This document shows positions 55,765-64,000 of a DNA stretch of 64,000 bases, one piece after another. The stretch covers positions 66,407,990 through 66,471,989 of the forward strand of contig NC_134095.1 of NCBI RefSeq assembly GCF_000715075.1. Direction: 5' to 3'. The stretch is from Nicotiana tabacum (lineage: Eukaryota; Streptophyta; Magnoliopsida; Solanales; Solanaceae). The notes under the pieces were generated by a model. It was given only the letters and a program-made list of their open reading frames with translations. It was not told the origin of the DNA and searched no databases. Both the position numbers and the translations under genes were made by a program. Each line of letters begins with the position of its first letter. The first letter of the stretch is position 1.

Positions 55765-56301
55765 ATGGATCGCATTCGAGTTTGTAGCTTATTGGCAGCA
55801 TATGAAACTTTTGGTCATGTCTGGGGTGGCTTATTGCCTGAGCAACTCGTACTGGTTGAGACAAGATTATTGGATATGGGATCAGTGCGATCGGAGATTA
55901 GCAACCTCGAAGGTGAAATGGCTAAACAAGCCAAGAATTTTAAAACCGAGAGGGAACATTGTTACGCCATGATGGCACGATTGGAAGGGGATCTACAACA
56001 CTTTCAAGAGAAAAATCACACTACCACCCAAGTCTTAGAGGCTAGATCCCAACAGATTGGGCGTTTGCTGCAAGAAAAGAGCATCATAAGAGAAAGGGTT
56101 AGAAGAATTGCCGACTACATCGCAATGAAATGCAGTGTGTGTGAGGACATGACCAGATCCATGTTTTTCACCACTGTAATGATCTTTGTCCGTCAGATAA
56201 TGGAGGATCTATATCGGCTCCAAGATGACATAGCAAGTAGGCCCACTGCAAGACCAGTTGGTGTCCCTAGGACAGGGTTGGAGGCACTGATGTTTTCTTG
56301 A
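55765..56301 (+). pseudogene. Ogre-type ORF1, C-terminal part
   Basis: The 178-codon frame begins MDRIRVCSLLAAYETF. The central part is a long charged coiled coil (SEISNLEGEMAKQAKNFKTE, LEARSQQIGRLLQEKS). The end has YIAMKCSVCEDMTRSMFF and a helical VRQIMEDLYRLQDDIASRP. This is what I recall of the C-terminal end of the extra ORF upstream of gag in Ogre/Tat elements of Solanaceae. Full ORF1 proteins are several hundred residues long, so the N-terminal part is missing and the element is truncated near 55700. The function of ORF1 is not established. Confidence 0.65.
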
Positions 56302-56895
56302 TTGTATTTTTCTTTTCGAGTCTGTATTTTCATTTTTAAGAGCATGTTTCGAGTCTGTTTTAAATTCCTAGAAAAGTTATGTTCTGAGTCTTTTTAAAGT
56401 CTTAAAAAAGTATGTTAACCACAAAAAATTATTCTTTTATTTTTTTCATTTACCTCTTGAACTACGATATGATTGCATTCGCGCGGTGTCGTGATACGTA
56501 GGCAATCCTCATCGGATCCGGTCATGATTTCTGTAAACAATAAAAACCGAGAGAAAACCAACAGAAAGAAAAAGAGAGTCAAAGAAAACCAAAAGAAAAA
56601 CGAAAAATGAAGAGAAAAGAAAGGAAAATAAGGAATAAGAGATAAGGCAAGAAGAGAAAATTGGGGAAAGTAAGCAAAAAACCGGGATGAGACATGCAAG
56701 CCGTTGGGAAATATGTAGAAACACATTTAACTGTATAGGTGCATCACACCCCAACATGCGATTACCTATGTGTTATTTGTTTCAAACTGACATGTTTGTT
56801 GTCTACTATTAAGCCAGGTTTTACAAAAAGGTGTTTGGTTTTGTGGTAGTCTGGTTTCACATCCATACTTCACAAGATCGAAGGGTAATGTTGAA
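56302..56895 (+). other. ORF1-gag spacer
   Basis: About 590 bp of non-coding sequence, with a purine-rich stretch at 56530-56680. Confidence 0.6.
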
Positions 56896-59800
56896 ATGTC
56901 TTCGGAAATGACTCTACCAACAATTCCTATTGCGGATGATAGTCCAATCTCGGGCATCCCAACTTCAGAATCGGCAGATGCCGAGGAAAACAGAATTTTG
57001 CGGCTCTGCATGATGGAAATGTGGGACACCTGGGCAAACGAAAGAGAACCACCAAGTGCAATCCCTGGATTTCTCGAGCTTTTTCCTAGGGCAAGTGGGA
57101 CCTCCAATATCCCGATCAGTCACCCCAATACCCCACTGGGGTATCCTACCATCTCGGCCCACTTTGTTGGAACGCCTTCTGAGGTTCGCCCCCAGGTGTT
57201 AGCTTTAGGTGCGGCCTCAAATATCTTCACTGCTCTGCCTTGCTCGGCTACTGCACAATCCACACTGCCTAGGCCTAGCTTTGACCCATCATCTTTCACC
57301 TTCCAAACACCATCTTTCCTACTCGAACCTGCACAGTTCCCCACCTATACCTACTCTCAACCACCTCGGTATGAGTTCACAGCAGGGCAAGAAAAAGCCA
57401 CCAAAACCCCTGAGCAAGAGGAGATTGCGACAAAGATGAGAAGCATGGAGCAGAGTCTCAAAAACATACAAGGTTTGAGTGGACAGAAAAGTGTATCCTA
57501 TGCCGACTTATGTAGTTCCCTCACGTGTATCTGTCATTGGGATTTAAAACCCCAAAGTTCGAGAAATATGATGGGCACGGAGATCCCATCGTCCACCTCA
57601 AAAGATATTGCAACCAGTTGCGGGGAGCGGGCAGAAAAGAGGAACTCCTCATGGCCTACTTTGGAGAGAGTTTAGTCAGAATCGCGTCTGAATGGTTTAT
57701 GGACCAAGATATATCCCATTGGCATATATGGGATGATATTGCTCGGGACTTTGTCAGGTAGTTTCAGTACAACATCGACATTGCCCCAGACAGAAACTCG
57801 TTAACAAATCTGAAGAAGAAATCCTCTGAGAACTTCCGGGAATACGTTGTCAAGTGGCGTGAGCAAGCCTCCAGGGTAAAGCCTCCAATGGATGAGATTG
57901 AAATGGTCACGGTCTTCCTCCAAGCCCAAGAGGCTGATTATTTTCAAAACATGATGTCAGCAATGGGTAAACTGTTTGCTGAAGCCATCAAAATTGGCGA
58001 AATGGTTGAAAATAGGTTGAAAACAGGGCGAATCTTAAGTCAGTCCGCATTAAGGGCTACCTCCCAAGCAATCCAAGGCGGGTCTGGAGGTGTGGCCAAT
58101 CGAAAGAAGAAAGAAGAGGCAGCAATGGCCACTTCCAGTGCAAGAAGACCTCGTCCACCCAAACCACTTTTCTCCCAAAGAACCCCACAACATTATTACC
58201 CCCACCAGGATGTGGCCTACGATATGCCTCATCAGCCATACGCATTAATAAATGCCCAACCCTACGTCAAGCCACAATAACAATTTAATCAAAATAGAGC
58301 TCCATTTCCCAGAAATCAACCTTCTTACCAAGCTCACTTCAATCCCCGGCCTCCACAAAACAACTTCCCTGCCCGTGAACCACCCAAAAGGCCAAACTTC
58401 ACACCCATCGGTGAATCCTACTCCAGCATGTTCCCCAAACTTGTTCAGATGGGTTTGTTGCAGCCTATTCCCCAAACCAGACAGAATCCAACATCGCCCG
58501 CTTACAGAGCTGGTACTCGGTGCACCTACCATTCAGGGGCAGAAGGGCATGATACATATGATTGTTGGACCCTGAAGAGGGATGTGGAGAACCTTATAGA
58601 ACAAAAGAGAATCGTGCTAAAGGACGAAGATGTTCCTAATGTAACCAACAATCCATTACCGTCTCACAATAACAGGTCGATTATTGGGATGATTTGTGAA
58701 GACAAAGAGTTCGATCCGGCTCTAAAGGTCATCATTGCTATAGCTAATGTGGAGAAAAAGCCAAAAGTTGCCGCAAAATAAGCAAAGGGGGAGAAAAAGA
58801 GCAAAACCACCCCTCAGAAGATGGAGAAGAAAGTGGAAGTTGAAACTGGGGTAGCACCTTCCAAAGATGCCGTTCTCTATGTCTCTCGAGGTCGCAAGGG
58901 AGAACAGATGTCGTTGAGTCCTCCTAGAAGGTTTGAGATGAACACGGGAGTTCAAATGTATGTGCCCAAGGGAACCTACGTGATGCGGGGGCCAATAATC
59001 CTACCAAGGCTGAGTGAGCCCGTAGTTATTGGCTGCGCTCCACAAAGGCCTATGACGGATCCCACCGCTGTGCCATAGAACTATAACAAATCAGTGGTAA
59101 CTTATAAAGGCAAAGAGATATCAGCAGAAGTTCAGGAAAATAGCACGGCTAAATAGTACTTCAATTTGCAAGAGGTGAACAATGCCACAAAAAAGCGTTT
59201 CCCACCTAAGAAGCCGATGAGTGTTGAAGAGGCAGAGGCGTTCTTTCAAAAAATGAAAATGGCAGATTACGAGATAATCGACCAGCTCAGAAAGTCTCCT
59301 GCCCAAGTCTCTCTTTTATCTTTGTTGATGAACTCCACTGAACACCAAAAGGTACTGATCAAAACCCTCAACGAAGCATATGCACCCATTGAAACCACAG
59401 TAGAACAATTGGAAAGAATGGCAGAGAGGTGTTTCGCAATCAACCAAATCTCCTTTAGTAAGAACGATCTTCCCCCGGAAGGGGCCGCACACAACAAAGC
59501 CCTTAACCTGATTGTGAAATGCGAAGGGTACTACGTAAAAAGAGTCATGTTGGATGGCGGGTCTGGGGTGGACATTTGCCCACTCTGAACTCTGCAGCGT
59601 ATGGAAATTGGTACTGTGAGAATCATACCCAACAACGTATGTGTACGCGCCTTTGACAGCATAAAGAGGGATACAATAGGCGAAATTGATCTGATTCTAA
59701 TTATCGGCCCGGTAGACTTCGAAGCGACCTTCCAGGTTTTGAATATGGACTCTTCGTACAATTTTCTCTTGTGAAGGCCGTGGATTCACGCAGCGGGGGC

Positions 59801-60500
59801 TGTGCCATCTACTCTCCACCAGATGGTGAAGTTTGAACATGAGGATCAAGAGATTGTGGTTCACGAGGAAGATGAGCAATTGATTTATTGGGATCCGTCA
59901 GTCCCATGTCTTGATGCAAGAAAGGGGAGTGAGCACATAGTCTATCAGGCTTTTGAAATTGTGGTCGCGGACCAGTGCGAAGAAGGAAACCCTTGCCCCC
60001 AACCCTTCCTTTCTAGTGCATCAATCATGGTGGCCAAAGAAATGATCAGGCATGGCTACAAACCTGGGAAGGGGCTTGGGAGATCATTGCAAGAAATAGC
60101 TGAACCTATCACCCTGACCGCCAGTGAAAAGTTCTTTGGGGTAGGCTTCCGACCCACTCCAGCTGATGTAAAATGGGTAGATGATAGAAAGAATGATGGT
60201 TGGGTCATGCTTCAGCTGGTGCCACATCTGTACAGAACATTTATTAAGCCAAAATACAATGAAGAAGAGGAAGATGAGGCCTTTACGGCTAAAGAAATCG
60301 AAGAAATATGTGGGTCCATGAGGAATGTGCTATATGCAGCCCACATGGTCCAACTAGGGGAAGGATCAAGCACCACTGAGGTGCTGTATATGAGACGTAA
60401 ATGCCAAACTACAGAATTGGAAGGCTACGCCATTCCCAATCAGGTGGGAGTCCTAGTAGACTTGTCCTGCCACCTTTTCTGCATCACGAGTTATTCCAGG
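56896..60500 (+). pseudogene. Gag-protease-G-patch polyprotein of the Ogre/Tat-type element
   Basis: The ATG at 56896 opens a proline-rich N-terminus. A frameshift at about 57520 moves to the frame used for the rest. The gag core follows (FEKYDGHGDPIVHLKRYCNQ, ENFREYVVKWREQASRVKPP), then a zinc knuckle at 58521-58565, CTYHSGAEGHDTYDC. The protease motif is VMLDGGSGVDICPL (about 59546-59585), with D-G-G-S for the usual D-S/T-G. A G-patch follows at about 60027-60170 (IRHGYKPGKGLG). Known roles: Gag packages the RNA, the protease cuts the polyprotein, and G-patches bind RNA or activate helicases. In-frame stops at 57761, 58280, 58781, 59078, about 59156, 59588 and about 59774 destroy the ORF. 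Confidence 0.85.
60027..60170 (+). other. G-patch domain in the retrotransposon polyprotein
   Basis: AKEMIRHGYKPGKGLGRSLQ has the hydrophobic-x-x-x-GY-x-x-GxGLG signature of a G-patch. It sits between the protease and the intron/reverse transcriptase and is open through its length. Confidence 0.75.
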
Positions 60501-60655
60501 GTGTAACTCGGATGTTTTCTTTAGTTTCCTGTCTTTTAATTTCCAATGTAAACCGTGTTATCTTCAAATTCAATGAAATGAAATCAATATTTCATCGTTC
60601 ATCTTTCTTTATTCCTTCTGATTTTTGTTATTTTTATCTTTATTTCTTCTTTCAG
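60501..60655 (+). other. Probable intron between protease and reverse transcriptase
   Basis: The protease frame ends at a stop overlapping GTGTAACTC (possible donor at 60501). AT-rich sequence follows, then TTTATTTCTTCTTTCAG (acceptor ending 60655) and a reopened frame (NNAALNNMTYLRSS). An intron here is a known feature of Ogre elements. The donor is weak and the splice phase does not fit exactly, so the left border is provisional. Confidence 0.5.
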
Positions 60656-60656
60656 T

Positions 60657-62890
60657 TCTAATAATGCGGCTTTAAATAACATGACATACTTGCGGAGTTC
60701 ATGCCCAGATCCAAACACGCGGTCTAATTGTGAAATAATGAACCAAGAACCAAATTATGATGAAGAAGAGGCTTTTAGGGAAATAAATGAGAATTGGAGC
60801 AATTTGAGAATAAACCTAAGCCGAACTTAAATAATACTGAACCGGTAAACTTGGGTAGTTCAGAAGAGGTCAAAGAGACCATGATAAGCATTCACACAGA
60901 TGAAAGAACTAGGGATGCTTTGGTACGACTTTTGTTTGAGTTCAAAGATGTGTTTGCTTGGTCATATGATGACATGCCAGGACTGAGTGTTGATTTGGTG
61001 GTTCATAAGTTAACAACTTACCTTGATGATCCCCCTGTTCAACAAAAGCAAAGAAAGTTTAAAACCGATATCAGTGACAAGATTAAAGAAGAGGCCATAA
61101 AACAGTTGAAAACGGAGGTGATCCGAGTGGTTCGATACACCACATGGTTAGCCAATGTAGTTCTAGTGCCAAAGAAAGACGGGAAAACCCGAGTGTGTGT
61201 GGATTACAGAGATCTGAACAAAGCAAGTCCTAAGGATAATTTCCCTTTGCCAAACATCCACATCCTCGTTGACAACTGTGCCAAACATGAGATACAGTCT
61301 TTTGTGGATTGTTATGCTGGGTATCATCAAGTCTTAATGGACGAGGAAGATGCAGAGAAGACAGCATTTACGACACCTTGGGGAACCTATTGCTACAGGG
61401 TCATGCCTTTTGGTCTGAAGAATACCGGGGCAACCTACATGAGATCCATGACCACCATTTTCCATGATATGATGCACCAAGAGATAGAGGTGTATGTGGA
61501 CGACGTGATCATCAAGTCCAAAACTTAGGATGGCCATGTGCGGGATTTGAGAAAATTCTTTAAGCGGCTGTGTAAATATGATCTAAGGCTAAATCCATCC
61601 AAATGTGCATTCAGGGTTCCATCTGGCAAACTTTTGGGATTCATAGTTAGTCGGAGAGGCATCTATTTGGACCCAACCAAGATAATGTCCATTCGATATT
61701 TGCCTTCCCCAAGGACCAAGAAAGATGTTATGAGTTTTCTCGGAAGATTGAACTACATCAGCCGATTCATTGCCCAGTTGACATCTACATGTGAACCCAT
61801 TTTCAAGTTGTTAAAGAAAGACGCAGAAATTAAATGGACAAGTGAGTGCGAAGAAGCTTTTAATAAAATCAAAGAATACTTGTCGAACCCGCCAGTATTG
61901 GTCCCGCCTGAACCGGGAAGGCCCCTCTTCTTATATCTAACAGTCTTGGAAAATTCTTTTGGATGTGTCCTCGGACAACATGACGTGATCGGGAGGAAGG
62001 AACATGCAATCTACTATTTGAGCAAAAAGTTCACAAGCTACGAGGCCAAATACACCTTGTTGGAGAGAACTTGCTGCACTATAACTTGGGTTGCTCAGAA
62101 GCTGAGGCATTACTTGCTGGCCTACACCACCTACCTCATTACCAGGTTGGACCCTTTAAAGTACATATTCCAGAAACCAATGCCCACTGAGAGGTTAGCA
62201 AAATGGCAGATCTTGCTCACTGAATTTGACATAGTCTACGTCACTCGCACGACAATGAAAGCCCAGGCATTAGCAGATCACTTGGCTGAAAACTCGGTTG
62301 ATGATGAATACCAACCTTTAAAAACCTACTTCCCTGATGAAGATGTGAAGTCAGTTGAGGCAATATCCGAGGACACCAATGCTTGTAAAATGTTCTTTGA
62401 TGGAGCGGTAAACGCAAAAGGCGTTGGAATTGGGGCAATTTTGATCTCACCCACTAGTCAACATTATCCAGCCATAGCCAGGCTTCGGATTTTCTGCACA
62501 AACAACATTGTCAAGTATGAAGCTTGCATTATTGGTATGAACATGGCAATCGACCAAGATGTAGAAGAACTGTTAATCATGGGAGACTCAGATTTGATTA
62601 TCCGACAAGCTCAAGGAGAATGGGAAACCTGAGATGTCAAGCTTATTCCTTATAAGCAACATGTGGAAGAACTTGGCAAGCGATTCAAGTCGATAGAGTT
62701 CAGGTACATCCCTCGTTGCCACAATGAACTAGCTGATGCACTTGCCACTTTGGCCTCGATGCTGCCATACCCAGGAAATGCCCACATTGATCCCTTGGAA
62801 ATCCAAATCAGGGAAATACATGACTACTGTAATACGGCTGAGGCAGAACCAAATTTTCAGCCATGGTATCATGACTTAAAAGATTTTTGA
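60657..62890 (+). pseudogene. Reverse transcriptase and dual RNase H region of the Ogre/Tat-type element
   Basis: After a leader (60657-60790) and a one-base shift near 60790, the RT frame is long and clear: LVPKKDGKTRVCVDYRDLNK, FVDCYAGYHQVLMDEEDAEK, and the catalytic YVDD at about 61492-61503. It synthesises DNA from the element RNA. A TAG at 61526-61528 interrupts it. Then come FLGRLNYISRFIAQL and the first RNase H (GRPLFLYLTVLENSFGCVLG; its catalytic D may be lost, since LYLTVLE stands where LYLAVxx/D is usual). A second, archaeal-like RNase H follows: MFFDGAVNAKGVGIGAIL, YEACIIGM, MGDSDLII and NELADALATLASM at 62388-62765. Stops at 62632 and 62890 break the frame. The second RNase H marks the Tat lineage. 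Confidence 0.88.
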
Positions 62891-63006
62891 AAACCAAAGA
62901 ATACCTCGGGCAAGCCAGTAGAGACCAAAAGAGAACCATTAGACGGCACGCAAGTGGTTTCTTCTTGAGCGGTGATATCTTGTAAAAAAGGACTCTGGAT
63001 CTCAAC

Positions 63007-64000
63007 TTGTTAAGATGTGTTGATACCGAGGAAGCTAGGAGAATCATGTATGAAGTGCACGCAGGAGTGTGCGGACCCCACATGCACGGGTATGTTTTGG
63101 CAAAGAAAATCCTCCGAGCAGGCTACTACTGGATGACCATGGAAAGAGACTGCTTCAGTTTTGTTCGGAAGTGTCATCAGTGTCAAGTGCACGGTGATTT
63201 GATTCATGCACCTCTCATAAAACTGCATCCCATATCAGCGCCTTGGCCATTTGTTGCCTGGGGCATGGACGTCATTGGGCCAATCGAGCCTAAAGCCTCA
63301 AATGAGCATAGATTCATACTGGCTGTCATCGACTATTTTACTAAATGGGTTGAAGCGATCACTCTCAAATCCGCCACCAAGAAAGTTGTGGTAGATTTTG
63401 TGCACTCCAATCTTATCTGCCGTTTCGGTATCCCTGCAACTATTATCATAGACAATGCTGCAAACTTGAATAGTCATTTGATGGGGGAGATATGCGAACA
63501 ATTCAAGATAACGCATCAGAATTCTACTCCCTATCGCCCTAAAGCCAGTGGTGCCGTCGAAGCAGCAAACAAGAACATCAAAAAGATTTTGAGAAAGATG
63601 ATCCAAAGTTCCATGCAGTGACATGAAAAGTTGCCTTTTGCATTGTTGGGATATCGCACTACGGTGCGCACATAGATCGGAGCAACCCCGTATCTTTTGG
63701 TTTATGGCACTGAAGCTGTAATACCTATGAAAGTCAAAATCCCTTCTCTCCGGATCATTGTGGAAGCTGAAATTGAAGACAGTGAGTGGGTCAAAACCCA
63801 TTTGGAACAACTGACCCTGATCGATGAAAAACGGATGGCCGCAGTTTGCCACGGGCAGTTGTATCAACAAAGAATCGTTCTAAGGCGTATTCTTCCCCAT
63901 CATCAGGAAGCAAAAGGGAAATTTGCTCCCAATTGGAAAGGCCCATACATCATCAGAAAGATATTGCCTAGAGGAGCATTGTACTTGGGAGACATTGAAG
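63007..64000 (+). pseudogene. Integrase of the Ogre/Tat-type element, cut by the window end
   Basis: After a frameshift between 62890 and 63007 the frame gives the HHCC zinc finger (HAGVCGPHMHG...CHQCQ, about 63058-63187). The catalytic core follows: D in WGMDVIGP (about 63265), the second D in IIIDNAANL (usual form DNGxxF), and E in GAVEAANKNI (about 63556). It then runs through GATPYLLVYGTEAVIP to KGPYIIRKI near the window end. The enzyme inserts the DNA copy into the host genome. TGA at 63619-63621 and TAG at 63673-63675 interrupt it, and the motif around the second D is altered. The C-terminal end lies outside the window. Confidence 0.88.

Larger units (their letters stand above)
55691..64000 (+). 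mobile_element. Ogre/Tat-type Ty3/gypsy element, 5'-truncated, runs off the window
   Basis: In order: the C-terminal part of an extra ORF1, gag with zinc knuckle, protease, a G-patch domain, a probable intron, reverse transcriptase, RNase H, a second RNase H of the Tat type, and integrase. ORF1 before gag, two RNase H domains and RT-RH before INT are the features I recall for Ogre/Tat. Multiple stops and at least three frameshifts show it is dead. Neither LTR is in the window. Confidence 0.85.

Overview
This window is repeat-dense nuclear DNA from a flowering plant, most likely a solanaceous species and plausibly Nicotiana. That placement is inference: it rests on the AT-rich background, the LTR and gag types, and a nuclear insertion of plant mitochondrial DNA. 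I see no intact host gene. The window is a stack of nested transposable elements, and most coding sequence is broken retrotransposon ORFs.

Layout. 1-2041 plus 15453-17651 is a roughly 2-kb repeat present twice in tandem; the first copy is split by a retrotransposon (T1, 2042-15452, target duplication AATTA). 17652-23340 is intergenic DNA carrying a foldback element with a LINE tail inserted in it, a Stowaway-like MITE, a Harbinger-type element that keeps the end of its transposase ORF, and one unidentified exon-like fragment. 23341-33722 is a second, minus-strand retrotransposon (T2). Its right LTR contains a mitochondrial insertion (atp1 and nad6 ends) and a 3.07-kb solo LTR. 33722-39982 holds an LTR-like repeat, a second Harbinger-type MITE, a minus-strand Helitron (36189-38352), another Stowaway-like MITE and a SINE. 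39983-45965 is a third retrotransposon (T3). 45966-49236 holds hAT-like MITEs, a SINE and a CACTA-type end. 49237-55690 is a chromovirus-like LTR, an initiator-Met primer site and a non-coding interior. 55691-64000 is a decayed Ogre/Tat-type Ty3/gypsy element that runs off the window.

The most coherent biology is the trio T1, T2 and T3. Each has LTRs, a TGGCGCC-type primer site, gag or a remnant of it, a block of tandem repeats where pol should be, and then a multi-exon gene in antisense orientation. None shows protease, reverse transcriptase or integrase. All four copies of the antisense gene (T1 has two) keep a 62-85 nt first intron, a 126-129 nt second exon and a TATA box about 105-185 bp upstream of the start. 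I read this as a non-autonomous Tat-related family that carries its own antisense transcription unit and would need pol supplied in trans. The Tat-type pol at the right end of the window shows what such a supplier looks like, but nothing here proves the two interact.

Limits: identities were judged by eye, family names come from recalled domain motifs, and boundaries without a target duplication are approximate.
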